From assembly GCA_963971575.1 (NCBI GenBank), contig OZ020624.1, positions 29,276,356-29,340,355 on the forward strand: 64,000 bases of DNA. Direction: 5' to 3'. A program made the translations under genes and the position numbers. Below, piece after piece: positions 10,793 through 20,872 of this stretch. The notes beneath the pieces were generated by a model. That model was given only the letters and a program-made list of their open reading frames with translations. It was not told the origin of the DNA and made no database searches. Position 1 is the stretch's first letter, and each line of letters starts with the position of its first letter. This DNA comes from Liopterus haemorrhoidalis. Taxonomy: Eukaryota; Arthropoda; Insecta; Coleoptera; Dytiscidae.

Positions 10793-11340
10793 TGTCACGT
10801 GGGTGGTTTGATTAAGACACAACTCCTGGTTTCAACATAACAAATTTATTAAATATGTATATAACATTTACAAAATAATGTTGGAATTGATCCATGGAGT
10901 TGGGGAAGTCTTCGGTTCACCCCGTGTTGACTAGGATCGGCTTGGACCTATCTCCGAGGCGGGGGCTACCCATCCGGGAGTCGAGGAGCCTGGAGACGTC
11001 TTCTCCCACTCACATGGTCACTACTTGCTTGGCTTCACTATCGATAATAGAATCTGGCGTCGGTGTCGCGGTCGTCACCTTCTGGACTAATATGCGTAGC
11101 AGAGTTGGCTATGTTCTACTACCTCAATATTCTCGACATCCATCTATTAAGTACCGAAAGTTTAACCCAGTTCCAATATTCATTCGTCATGACAAATATT
11201 TCCTCATTATGAAAATGCGATGTCTGCATTTTGGTAATCAGGCCACATACGTCAGACACTAACGAATAGTTTTTAATCAGACAGCTGACCGTCACAATGT
11301 CTAGATGTCGTAATCCTGACTTAGGATTACCTATGTGACA
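10793..11340. mobile_element. Non-autonomous DNA element, 12-bp TIR, 4-bp target duplication (copy A)
   Basis: The ends are TGTCACGTGGGT (10793) and ACCTATGTGACA (to 11340), a 12-bp TIR with two mismatches, flanked by the direct repeat ATAC (10789-10792, 11341-11344). The body is richer in GC than its surroundings and carries a short palindrome, TAATCCTGACTTAGGATTA, just inside the right end. A second copy (46136-46618, opposite orientation) has the same ends and its own 4-bp duplication, ATAT. Four-base targets are known for Sola and Chapaev-type transposons, but no transposase is present. Relative to copy B this copy has about 60 extra bases near 10905-10965. Confidence 0.8.
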
Positions 11341-11359
11341 ATACTATTATTTCTTACTA

Positions 11360-11463
11360 GTATTTCTGAAGATGGCCGAAATATGTATCAAATAAACTAG
11401 TTTTATTCTTTGAAACTATCGAGTGTTCTATTCCTTTCCTGTTATTCAATATGTTTCAACGAG
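11360..11463. repeat. Right arm of the fold-back repeat
   Basis: GTATTTCTGAAGATGGCCGAAATATG, then ATTCTTTGAAACTATCGAGTG and CCTGTTATTCAATATG: the inverse of 10681-10792 with scattered mismatches. Each arm reads CTGAAGA...CCGAAA in the outward direction, noted because it loosely resembles a hammerhead ribozyme core. Confidence 0.7.
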
Positions 11464-11490
11464 AATCTATCTGAATCTATCGATTTAAAA

Positions 11491-11610
11491 ATATGTCATT
11501 ACCCCCATTTTCACAACACATACAGGTGTAAGGGCTCGCCCCCTAGCATCGGCGATTAGCCCCCTTGCAGAAGTAAGCCGATGTAAAATAAATAAAATAA
11601 TAATAAATAG
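11491..11610 (+). repeat. SINE, 3' fragment (copy 2)
   Basis: Matches the 3' half of the tRNA-derived SINE at 15697-15945 in the sense direction: CAGGTGTAAGGGCTCGCCCCC, GCATCGGCGATTAGCC and GCCGATGTAAAATAAATAAA, with an (AAT)n tail. The tRNA-like head is absent, as expected for a 5'-truncated copy. Confidence 0.75.
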
Positions 11611-12267
11611 ATTGAATTTCAAATCATCATGTTATTTCTCACTTTCGTGATCACCGAAGAAGCAAACAAATTGTTGAGCAGTTTCCATAACGTCTGAATT
11701 TTTACTTATGAACTAAGACACACCTATTCTCTAGAGTCCGCGTATCTAGGGTATTTTGATATTAACAGCGTCACCTACGAGGGTCGGATTGTGAAGCTGT
11801 CACTCTTTGTACCGCAGATTTATCATAGATTCGCAGGTAGTGTCACTTATCGGTGTTGATTCGGTGTTTGAGTTTATTTTCTTCCTCTGCAAACCAATAT
11901 CTAGTGATCATGATGTTTTTTAAGTCTGCGTAGGTGTACCAGCTTTCTTTGTATACATCCGCCCAGCTTAATGCCCCGAGTACAAGATGTGTTTTCACCG
12001 CCTGCTGGTTCCACTACGGGGATCTATCTGAATATTTTTCCAGCGACAAGGGAAAGTAAATGCCATGAATCTTCAGTTCAATTTCACTTGTTTAATTTTT
12101 ATGAATCACTTCTATTTGCTAGCCATTTTGACAATGAAATAACTAAGGTTTGGACATCTTATATTGTAATAAATTCTTAATTAACTCTTGTAGACAACTG
12201 CTTATGTGGACCTTTCTAACGAAACAAGAGGTTCTGTTTCATCTCAGTTGATTCTCCTTAACTGATT
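11611..12267. other. Spacer, nothing recognised
   Basis: No repeat partner or gene found; the open frame at 11971-12180 has no family signature. Confidence 0.4.
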
Positions 12268-12743
12268 CTTCTTAAATCATCATGTAAGTAAAATAAATGA
12301 ATTCATTCATGGGACGTTTCGTGTTTTAATATCAGAATATCCATTTCCACCCCGTGATATGCCGTACCATGGACGGTAACTCATCAATTATCGTCCATAG
12401 CTTACTACATCTAGTAAGCTATGTATGTAAATACCAGCTTGATAGTTTAAAACATGGAAAAATATATATGAAATACATATATTTTGGTTTAAGTAAAATC
12501 TCTGTTTATGAGTATTTAAAATCAAATGTCAAGAAAAAGTTCATATTGTCAAATACAAAAAATATTTTTATTTATAACATTCCATCGTATTTACAACGAA
12601 TTAATTTACATAACCTTCTACAACATCAGTCATCGTCTATGATAACTGTATATAACATGTTGAAGATGCAATTATTTAATTAAAAATGCGAAACGTCCCA
12701 TGTGTAATTTAATTTATTTTACCTACATGACGATTTAAAAAAG
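12268..12743. repeat. Inverted-repeat element with about 65-bp arms
   Basis: Left arm (about 12268-12333): AAATCATCATGTAAGTAAAAT, then CATGGGACGTTTCG. The right arm (about 12676-12743) is its inverse: CGAAACGTCCCATG, then ATTTTACCTACATGACGATTT. The interior holds an AT-rich 109-codon open frame (12354-12683) with no family signature and a perfect 12-bp hairpin, CATAGCTTACTA (12396-12407) and TAGTAAGCTATG (12412-12423), with a CATC loop. The class is unknown; no clear target duplication was seen. Confidence 0.65.
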
Positions 12744-13484
12744 TATCACATTTATTATTCTGATTAGTCAAGATCATCCACTTATATTTGAGGTGTCTAA
12801 ATGCAAACCTGCCAAGTCCACTCAATGTAATTTAGCAGGAGAGACGACGAATTGTTACAGAATACTGCAGACATATTTTTACAATTATTTTTAATGGTCT
12901 AAGTATTCTGATTATCTACCAATCAGAGCCGTAGCAACGGGTTGGCATTGGGGCATTTGCCAGGGGTGCGAGGTTTGACAAGGGCGCGTGGCCTGATGAG
13001 GGACGCCATTGCAGGGTAGATTAGTGGCAGGCGAAAACTTTTTTTTTTGCGTAACAATTGTATTTGGGAAGTGAGGACCTTTTTTTGCTCATCTCTTGGA
13101 TTTGAGGAGGTAGATTTTATCAATTTCCTTTATTTGCCAAGGGCGCCAAAACATTGCTATGGCTCTGCTACCAATAGAGGGGTATCAGATAAAATATTGA
13201 TAGTATGATTCCATAAAATATGTCTTTAAGTTTGGACTTGGCGGGTTTTGCAACAAAATGGTGCTTTCTATCGAGAAAAAGGAGGCTTTTGTTGTTGCAT
13301 TATTCTTTAACGGCTGCATTCTGGAGTCGTCTTTTTAATTGATACAGCAATATCGTCCATTATTACTCTTAATAGAACAATAATGAATATTCAACACTAC
13401 TATGTTCTAAGAACTGATTCAAACGTAGGCGTAACCTCCAGACAGCAAACAGCATGCTAGATCGCTTTTGGTCAATTTGAACAT
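12744..13484. other. Spacer
   Basis: No gene recognised. The stretch around 12925-13160 is richer in GC and reads as decayed unique sequence. Confidence 0.4.
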
Positions 13485-13925
13485 GGCGGATTTTGAAAAC
13501 AAAATTTTGTACACAGCGAATTTTGCATTCAAAACCATGTTTTGGATAGCTATTCTATACTTTACTAAGTGGATATTGCACTAAAACTTTTTGCCATCTT
13601 ATTCTGTCAACCATAGAGAGCAGAATGCCGTGCATAACTTTTTTTTTTTAAGTGGACATGGTGGATTTTGCATTTAGACTCTTCATTTCAAACAACTACT
13701 ATTGACGGATTTTGAAAAGAAATTTTTAACGGATTTTGCATTCACAACCATGTTTTGGATAGCTATTTTACACTTAACTAAGTGGATTTTGCACTCAAAC
13801 TTTTTGCCACCTTATTTTGTCCACCATAGAGAGCAGACTGCCGTGCACAACTCTTTTTTTAAGTGGACATGACGGATTTTGCATTTAGACCCCTCTTTCA
13901 AATATCTACCATTGAATTTACTTCT
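13485..13925. repeat. Two-unit direct tandem repeat, about 213-bp period
   Basis: The anchor CCATGTTTTGGATAGCTATT occurs at 13535 and 13748. The units also share CATAGAGAGCAGAnTGCCGTGC and AAGTGGACATG. A smaller motif, GGATTTTG, recurs about seven times within the units (catggcGGATTTTG, gacGGATTTTG, agtGGATTTTG). Divergence between units is modest. Confidence 0.75.
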
Positions 13926-14984
13926 ATTTGACAAAGTATATGGTGCTTTTATCTGAAAGCTCTGGCTGAATAAAGCCATCAATTTCCCCCTGCCTTAGCC
14001 TTCTTCTTCTTCTTGAAGTGTCATACTTGATCCAAAGCGTTTGGCTATTTCCAAATACACACTTGTGTTGCGCGTGTTGCGTAGGCAACTAAGTAATAGT
14101 ATTATCCAGACTCTTATATCTCAGCTGTGTTGGAAAGGACGTCTTTCCAGTGATGTTATAACTTGTAAGTACGATATTATTAAAGTTTGAGGGCCACTGT
14201 CCTAACCTTTGGTGTTTGCGTGATCAGACCTTATCACTAATACAATCCCAGCCGTTGTAAGCTGTTGTTAGATGCTTGTACCGTTGTTTTCTGCAGAGGA
14301 TTTTATTAATCAATACATATACAAGGTAAACGAATCGTTATTTAAAACACTTTTGCATTTCATACTCATAAGTGTGTTTTCTCAATGCATGTTTAAGTAG
14401 GCCATGTAAACACGATTTTCGAATACACAAGATAATTTCATACTGTATCGTTTGGGCATCTTTAAACATTTCCATTATCAAACTTCTAAATTTACAACTT
14501 TTTTCATGGTTTAACTTTTTTTTTGTAAGTAATTTGTGCCGCATAATGGTAGTGTGAAAGAAACTAGGGTTTCACGTCTGGCGGTGAATGATAAGGGAAT
14601 TGATGTGTTCTAGATACTTGGAATGATATCACTCATTATACCTAGATGACGTGGCACAAATGATTACAAGAATAGTGATGAATTAGCTTCTTACATAAAT
14701 CAAAATTGTACATTAGTACAACACAGTATAATTTCCTATAGTATCTATCATTCTGATGATAAAATCCCAGGCTTCATACAATCTATTGCCTTTTCCAGGA
14801 GTTTTATATACTGTAGCATACAGAGTAAACAGGTTCCTGCTTGTTGGGCATCCGCAAAACTTGTTACTTAAGTTACGCGCATAATGAAGGCAGGATGCTA
14901 GTTACCAGCACCGACAAGATTTGTTACTGACACTGGTTCATGTTGGTTAGGAGCGTAATAGCAAAACCCTACTAGTTACTCTGA
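13926..14984. other. Spacer, nothing recognised
   Basis: No gene or repeat identified on either strand. Confidence 0.4.
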
Positions 14985-15305
14985 GAAACTTACATATTAC
15001 ATATCTTACCAACAGAAAGCATTAGTTAAATTTGGGATTGCGAGATCAAAAATATCTCACATAAATCATGGAGTTCCCCAAGGATCTGTTCTAGGTCCCA
15101 TTTTATTTCAGATTTATATCAATGGTTTGCCGCATATAAATATGGAATCAAACACCATCCTCTTTGCCGACGACACTACAGCCCTCCTGAGCAATTGTTC
15201 ACTACTGTCAGATTTGGACCAAATACATTTATCTATGACATATTTAAACAGCTAGATTTTGAGCTAATGAGTTGATATTGAATAACAGTAAATCTCAACA
15301 TATGA
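14985..15305 (+). pseudogene. LINE RT fragment with intact FADD box
   Basis: Reads TYLTNRK, then KFGIARSKISHINHGVPQGSVLGPILFQIYING and TILFADDTTALLSNCS, and after stops and a shift LILNNSKSQHMIFS. This is the palm region of a GVPQGS/FADDTT non-LTR RT, close in pattern to the fragments at 1-490 and 18555-19520. The catalytic Asp pair is intact, but stops follow within about 40 codons and no other domain is attached. Confidence 0.8.
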
Positions 15306-15682
15306 TATTCTCAACAATAAACCTACAGCAGGCCAATAATTCAGCTGCTGTAACGAGCAGGAATATCCTTTTGTTATCAATGATACCATGCAGAGAAGAG
15401 GCTGGTGCTGGTATCCCAGAATTGGTTGCCAGCGCGAACCCTCGTCAGTTACAAGCTACAAGCATCCAGCTTACACAATACTCGTACCTTAACGCTTGTT
15501 TATGCTGGTTAAGTGCGCAAAGTATACGTTGGCTATCTGCTACTTACAGTGATAATTTTTTCTAATGAGGAAGATATTTTTTGGCAGAAGGTGTTTTTCC
15601 AAAAGTTGTAATACTGAATAAAGAAAGTGTTGATGGTATCAATAAATCAATAATTATTGTTAATGGCGAATTATCACCATCT
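15306..15682. other. Unassigned, GC-richer patch
   Basis: An open plus-strand frame (part of 15272-15565) continues past the RT but no longer matches it. The sequence 15340-15540 is less AT-rich than its surroundings. I cannot identify it. Confidence 0.35.
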
Positions 15683-15696
15683 GCTCAAAGATCTGA

Positions 15697-15945
15697 TTAT
15701 TATTATTATATTATTTATTTTACATCGGCCTTTATTTCTGCAATGAGGCTAATCGCCGATGCCAGGGGGCGAGCTCCTACACCTGGATGAGGGGTGAATG
15801 ATTGTGAAAATGAGAGTAATGTAAACATATTATTCTCGCCCGAATAATATCACCAACGAAGCAGGCTCGAACCACCGGCCGCCTAGTCAAGTCTGTTTCT
15901 AACAGTCTAAAACCGCACGACTTAATGCGCTCGGCCACTCCGTTG
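15697..15945 (-). repeat. tRNA-derived SINE, full length (copy 1)
   Basis: On the minus strand it starts CCAACGGAGTGGCCGAGCGC (A-box-like GTGGCCGAGCGC), then GTGCGGTTTTAGACTG, and the B-box GGTTCGAGCC. A family body follows: CCAGGTGTAGGAGCTCGCCC, GCATCGGCGATTAGCC and GCCGATGTAAAATAAATAAT, with an (ATT)-type tail. The head looks tRNA(Leu/Ser)-like and would carry the internal RNA polymerase III promoter. A 14-bp target duplication, GCTCAAAGATCTGA, lies at 15683-15696 and 15946-15959, direct evidence of LINE-assisted insertion. Confidence 0.9.
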
Positions 15946-15988
15946 GCTCAAAGATCTGAAGAAAGACAATAATTGGTTTCAATAAATA

Positions 15989-16732
15989 CGAGGGATGTTT
16001 CCAAAGTTCTGGGAATTTAGCTATAATTTTTATTATTTTGTTAATTTTCGTCAATATTACAATGTAGTTTTTCAACATAATCTCCATTTAACTGAATATA
16101 TTTGTCCCAACGATAAACTTATTTTTTTAAGCCATCCTCAAAGAACTTTTTCGGTGTCTTTTATTGAGTTTCTCTTCTGGTCCCAACAGCCTTGGCACCC
16201 AGCGCGGCGAAACCTTGCTAACGCTCAAACAATCGTGCAAGATGTCATGAACTTGTCGTGTACCTATCCGGCGCACACTTATTTGACGAATAGTCATTCG
16301 CTTGTCCTCTTTCAGTAGGTCTTCGAAGGCAGTAATGTTTCTTTCATTTACCGTGCTTGGGCGCCCACTGTGTGGATCGTCTTCTAGTGATGTTCTCCTG
16401 GTTTTAAAACGATCGATCCACCGATAAACAGTACTTTTGCATTCTGCAGACTCACCAAATACTCCTTGCTGAATAATTTCTGATGTTTTCACACCTTCTT
16501 TCCACAAAAAGAAAATTATTGCTCTTTGAGATTTTGCTGCGTCTTCCATGGTTACAAAAACAGTGCTATGAAAACGCGTCTATATCAATCGAACACATAA
16601 ATCAGACTGAACAATATTGCGCTAGATAATTGCATAAACATGTCAAGACTTGTCTGGCACCAATAACATTGTCTATAAGTTCTGCGTAATTTAATTATAG
16701 CACAATTACTAGAATTTAGGAAACATCCCTCG
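15989..16732 (-). mobile_element. Mariner derivative with complete ends, catalytic domain deleted
   Basis: A perfect 14-bp TIR, CGAGGGATGTTTCC at 15989 and its inverse ending at 16732, with imperfect extension to about 24 bp, is flanked by TA (15987-15988, 16733-16734). At 744 bp it is well short of the usual 1.3 kb. The minus strand keeps the N-terminal DNA-binding half as an open frame (16127-16549) fused to a few C-terminal codons: FFEDGLKK, RWDKYIQLNGDYVEK when read across frames. All three catalytic positions are lost, so it can only move in trans. Confidence 0.85.
16127..16549 (-). CDS. Mariner HTH-only protein, open frame of 140 codons
   Basis: The frame starts MEDAAKSQRAIIFFLWKEG and continues STVYRWIDRFKTRRTSLEDDPHSGRPS (first paired-type HTH and GRPS linker, about residues 12-65), then LKEDKRMTIRQIS and GTRQVHDILHD (second HTH, about 75-105), and VSPRWVPRLLGPEEKLNKRHRK (to about 134). 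In mariner this half binds the TIRs and mediates dimerisation; the DDE/D nuclease domain would follow. Here it ends after six more codons. There is no internal stop, in contrast to every other mariner N-terminus in the window. Such a product could in principle bind element ends without cutting, but there is no evidence that it is expressed. Confidence 0.6.
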   Translation of the reverse strand: MEDAAKSQRAIIFFLWKEGVKTSEIIQQGVFGESAECKSTVYRWIDRFKTRRTSLEDDPHSGRPSTVNERNITAFEDLLKEDKRMTIRQISVRRIGTRQVHDILHDCLSVSKVSPRWVPRLLGPEEKLNKRHRKSSLRMA

Positions 16733-16910
16733 TATATAAGTATGAATCTGGATACGTTAAATTATATATTAAGTAAAGTACAAAGTAAGAAAGAATGTTA
16801 TAACCTACATCAACAATCAATTTTACCCAAAGAGAGTAATCTTGTTTCCAACTTTTGCACTTATGAAACGAATGTAATTTTTTTTAAGTCTTGAGTCTTT
16901 TTACTCCATA

Positions 16911-17175
16911 TCGTAGTAGCGTCAATGAAATGGAGATGAGCAAGACATGTAGCCCATTCGGGTGACAATAGATGAAACAAAATAGTTCTTCAATTGAGAA
17001 CGTGATAAGAGAAGAGAAGCAAAGGAAGACCCACCCACTCTCTGGAACGATGACATTAAGTGAATATTCACAAACTGGATGCAGGAGGCACAGTACCATA
17101 TAAATGGATTTGCTTAAGAGAAACCTATATTTAATAATGGATGGCAACATTCGAGTGTGATGATGATGATGCAGA
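16911..17175 (+). pseudogene. RTE-type LINE 3' terminus with (GAT)n tail
   Basis: Plus strand, with stops and shifts: KWR*ARHVAHSGDNR, KIVLQLRT, KRSKGRPTHS, then DDIK, NWMQEAQ and FNNGWQHSS. These match the end of RTE-class proteins (KWxWAGHVAR-GDNRW..., GRPPxRWxDDI, WMQxAQDR). The fragment ends in a run of GATGAT (about 17158-17173), typical of RTE simple-repeat tails. It is independent of the fragments at 5763 and 8050. Confidence 0.7.
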
Positions 17176-18376
17176 TTCTTGTATATATATGGAAGAATCA
17201 GAGTATAAAATCGCGATTAATTGTAAGTTTAGAGATGTTGAATCATCAGATTGAAAACAGTGTTCACACATGACAATCGAGAATACAGATGTACGTTTGA
17301 GAGAGCATATCGTAATTACTGATGCGTGTAATCAAATGTTTGAGTGTATATAGTAGATGTTAGAAATCAAGGCGTGCTGTGATTCTGCACAAATCCTTCT
17401 GACGAACATCCTGTCTCTCAACAACTTGCGGTTAAAAACTAGTTACAACATCTGACGCCAACCTCACAACACTGCTTCCGTCTCGTCTGCTCTACAGATT
17501 TTATACAGTTATTTTTGTGAATATATGCAGTTGCCTTGCGAGAATCTAACATGCAGATCAAGACGTTTATTTTATTCTGGAATTTAAAAAAAGAAATGTC
17601 TGGGTTTGAAAAACTAAACAATAAAAACCTGCAAAGGCCTCTGAAGGACTATGCAATATTATTCTTCATTTTTCTCAACTAATATTCATACATTGTTGGA
17701 TAAGTGGAGTTTGTCGTGTCCGTAATAGAGTAAAAAGTGGAAAAGTTGTACGGGTATTGGATTGTTGGATATAAACCATTCTCATTTCCATCCACCTATC
17801 TCTATTTGATCCGTTATTTATTTCATTTGACATAATTCCAAAGTGTAATAAATTTTTAGGTTGCGACTATTGCTCTCTGGCATTACCTAACAACTAATTT
17901 TTACGGCAGCCAAGACCACCGACTTAACGTGCTCACTAAAGCACGCCACATGTTCCCGAATATGAATTCCGAGATACCGTACTCATTAAAGGGAAGGTTG
18001 AATGCGCCTATGGTTGCAACGGACAAGTTTGTTTATTTCTAAATGCTCGTGCTGGGGATCGAAATCATGATCACATACTTACAAAGGGAGTGGTATGAGT
18101 ACCACGTTACTGCAACTGTATGTCTGATACTATATGAAAGACACGTGGTCAGCATGATTTGATCCTATGTTCATTATTATCAGGTATTCATTTTTATTAA
18201 ATCTAGACTGCAATGGTGGAATTTCAAATTTTCGGACTCCCGAAAAATATAATTTGAGATCCATTTCATTCAAAAAACAATAATGTATATACCCCCTTCA
18301 AAATAGTACAGAAAATATTCAACGAAGTACCCAATGAAATCACGAAGAGAACGTTTTAAGCATTCGTTTCCCAGCA
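17176..18376. other. Spacer, nothing recognised
   Basis: No element ends or coding signatures found. The stretch near 17900-18110 is a little less AT-rich but has no recognisable motif. Confidence 0.4.
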
Positions 18377-18917
18377 ATGCTCTTTATATCGTCAAATCGA
18401 CTTTCTTGGTGTCTTCCCACGCTTCTTTTACGAGATTTTATTTGTTCACCACTCTTTCGCAAGTTCAACACAAATAATACCAGGAATTCTCGGGTCTCTT
18501 TTCGTATATTTATTGTTCTATTGCTATCTGTAATGGATCTAGGCCTACTACTCACGCGGTAAATATCGGAACCAGCCAAGGTGCCATCATTAGGCCACTA
18601 CTATTTATATTATTTATTAGCGACTCACTGGAAGTTATGAAGTTAGGAATTATTCTTTATATCGTCAAATCGGCTACCTTGGTGTCTTCCCGAGCTTCTT
18701 TTAAGAGATCTTATTTGTTCACCACTCTTCTGCAAGTTCAACACAAATAATACCAGGAATTCTCGGGACTCTCTTCGTATATATGTTGTTCCATTGCTAT
18801 CTGTAATGGATCTAAGCCTACTACTCACGCGGTAAAAATCGGAACCAGCCAAGGTGCCATCATTGGGCCACTACTATTTATAATATTTATTAACGACTCA
18901 CCGGAAGTTATGAAATA
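18377..18917. repeat. 273-bp direct tandem duplication inside an RT relic
   Basis: Unit 1 (about 18377-18642) and unit 2 (about 18650-18917) both run from TTTATATCGTCAAATCG through CTTCTTTTA, ACCAGGAATTCTCGGG and ACTCACGCGGTAAA to ACTCACTGGAAGTTATGAA or its variant. The two minus-strand open frames over the units are therefore near-identical shadows. The duplicated segment encodes the region before and including GTSQGAIIGPLLF of an RT. Confidence 0.85.
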
Positions 18918-19520
18918 TTGCATATCAGAACTTATACTTTATGCTGATGATACAACAAACAAAATACCAGTCTGTTTACTATTAGCTTCCTCCGAGCTAA
19001 AAGTGAGTAACTGCCAACAAATTTTACACCCAGACAAAACCCACGAAATGATCTTTTTCTGAACCAGATTGTATCAGAGGAAATTGCCTACTAAAACCCA
19101 GTCAAGTTGTTAGGTTTCCATTGATGAACAACACACTTGGGAATGTCATGTGAACAAATTGTCGCCCTGTCCAAGAGAGTTAATTTCTCGCTGAACAAAA
19201 TAAAATCTTTCGTTTCTTATGAAATATTGCGCTTATTCTATTCTAATGCCTTTCAGTCTATGTTGGGGTATGGCACTATGCTATGGGAAGTCTTTAGTTC
19301 GATTGCTCGAATTTTAGAAGTTCAGAAACATGCCGTAAGGCAAATAATGCTCCACACAGAAAACAGTGTACTATAGATTATTGTTTAAACGCAATAAAAT
19401 AATGAATGTATACTGTATGTAGAACAGAACTCAACAAAGTTAATAACACACTTTGACAATCACTCCTATGATTCCGGACGTAAATTTAATATTCGTTATC
19501 CGAACATCGTATTAATCTAA
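18555..19520 (+). pseudogene. LINE RT relic with YADDTT box and C-terminus
   Basis: In the second unit the plus strand reads THAVKIGTSQGAIIGPLLFIIFINDSPEVMK, then ELILYADDTTNK (active site near 18940-18955) and HPDKTHEMIFF. After stops it reads WECHVNKL, then the open frame SKRVNFSLNKIKSFVSYEILRLFYSNAFQSMLGYGTMLWEV (19150-19300), VQKHAVRQI, and finally FDNHSYDSGRKFNIRYPNIVLI (to about 19519). The GVPQGS block is altered to GTSQGA. Stops and shifts make it non-functional, but nearly the whole second half of the RT ORF can be followed. Confidence 0.8.
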
Positions 19521-19639
19521 TTTAAAAATTGTATGCACTTGGCCGCTCTCTTCTATTTATAATCTTTATTTCTCCTAGACCTTACGGCGTTTCGGGTATT
19601 AACCATTGCAAGGTAATAAAAATTACATAACATTACAAT

Positions 19640-20085
19640 TTGAATGTTTTACAGAATTTTTTATTTCATTTTCTTGTCCTTCCTCCAGTGTACATCTCTT
19701 TCTTCCCATTCTCATTCAGGCTTCTCTCTCCATTCTCCTTTCTCCTTGCCTCCAGTTCTCTTGCCCATCTTTCTCCTTTGCTTTTCTTACTCATCATTTT
19801 CTTTATCTCTTCCTCCAACACTGCTACCTCTCTACATCTCCTCGCTAAAATGCTTTTTCTAATTACAACCATCTGCCTGAAACTTTTAAAACTCTTGCCA
19901 AAAAACCTTTTAAATTTAAATGTCTGTATGGTTTTAACAAATTTTATAGCATTATATTTTATGATTATATTTGACGTGTATTTTACTATTTCATTTTAAT
20001 ATGTTGTTTTTGAAATATCTATTTTTAAATTTATACTTTTATAATTCTGACTTCTGTACACATTGTAATTTATTCAACACAAATA
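19640..20085. pseudogene. Pyrimidine-rich tract and possible LINE C-terminal tail
   Basis: Positions 19666-19850 are strongly pyrimidine-rich on the plus strand. The complementary strand reads as a very charged peptide (LEEEIKKMMSKKSK, ELEARRKENGERS) that could be decayed LINE coding sequence. From about 19868 the plus strand reads YNHLPETFKTLAKKPFKFK, similar to the NxLPxxxxxxxxxxxFKxxL end of LINE RTs. I cannot tie the two halves together, and the assignment is weak. Confidence 0.3.
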
Positions 20086-20089
20086 AATA

Positions 20090-20872
20090 CAGTTGATTCC
20101 GCTTAATTGGGACACATTGGGACTTAGGAATTTTGGCCCAATCAAGCGGCTGCCCCAATTAAGCGAATTTCACATAAAATTAAACAATGCATATTTTTCT
20201 TTCAATAATTTTATTTTATAAACTCTTGGACAAAACTATAAATTACATATAACCAAAAAATATAAACTTTAAGGAAAAATAATAATAAATTCCAAAATAA
20301 AATAATAAATAGGTACATACAATTTAATTCAATGCAAAAATGCGTCAAGTGTAGTCTGTCTTTTGATTTGTAACATTTCACTTCTACAAAATAAGCACAG
20401 GTATTCAGTGCGGATGTAGGGCTCCCTTCATTTCCTTCCTGCATAAAATAACGCTGTAACACGGCCATACATTTTTTTGCCTCCTGGTTAGTCACAGGCA
20501 CAGGTGGATCATCATCATCATCGTCATCTTCGACTAATTTTTCATGTTTTAATTTAATGTTTTCTACAATTGAATCCTTACACTCTTCAACTTGATATTT
20601 GCTAGTTTTTTAAATATATTTTTTCATCTTGTGAATCAAAAAGATATGAAGCGCATCATATTAAATTCTTTGTACATATTTTTTCTTGAGAATATCTGTA
20701 ACATAATATGTACTGTGATCTTAAATTTACTGTCCCAATTAGGCGGAATGTTGTCCCAATTAAACAGGTAAATTTACTGTTGGTTCCTTGGTTTGGTTTC
20801 TGTTCTTTGAGATTTGGCCCAAATAAGCGGCTGCCCCAATTAAGCGGTGGCCCAATTAAACGGAATCGTCTG
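20090..20872 (-). mobile_element. Pogo/Tigger-type transposon, internally deleted
   Basis: The ends are CAGTTGATTCCGCTTAATTGGG and, inverted on the right, CAGACGATTCCGTTTAATTGGG, flanked by TA (20088-20089, 20873-20874). The subterminal GCGGCTGCCCCAATTAAGCG also occurs near both ends (about 20145 and 20827). The minus strand from 20595 to 20310 keeps the transposase C-terminus: QVEECKDSIVENIKLKHEKL, an acidic run of seven Asp, then VTNQEAKKCMAVLQRYFMQ and ALNTCAYFVEVKC. The CENP-B-like DNA-binding and DDE core are gone. Confidence 0.85.

Noticed and set aside
10894..11262. 122-codon open frame in the 4-bp-target element, with a matching frame in copy B
   Set aside because: The frame is shared for about 80 codons, but of about 13 codon differences I compared between the copies about 12 change the amino acid. 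That is not the pattern of a conserved protein, so it is probably a chance frame.
15697..15945. A genuine tRNA gene
   Set aside because: A- and B-box motifs are present, but a family body, AT tail, target duplication and two other copies show it is a SINE.
19640..19999. Overlapping leucine/serine-rich plus-strand frames
   Set aside because: They come from a pyrimidine-rich tract; low complexity keeps several frames open at once.
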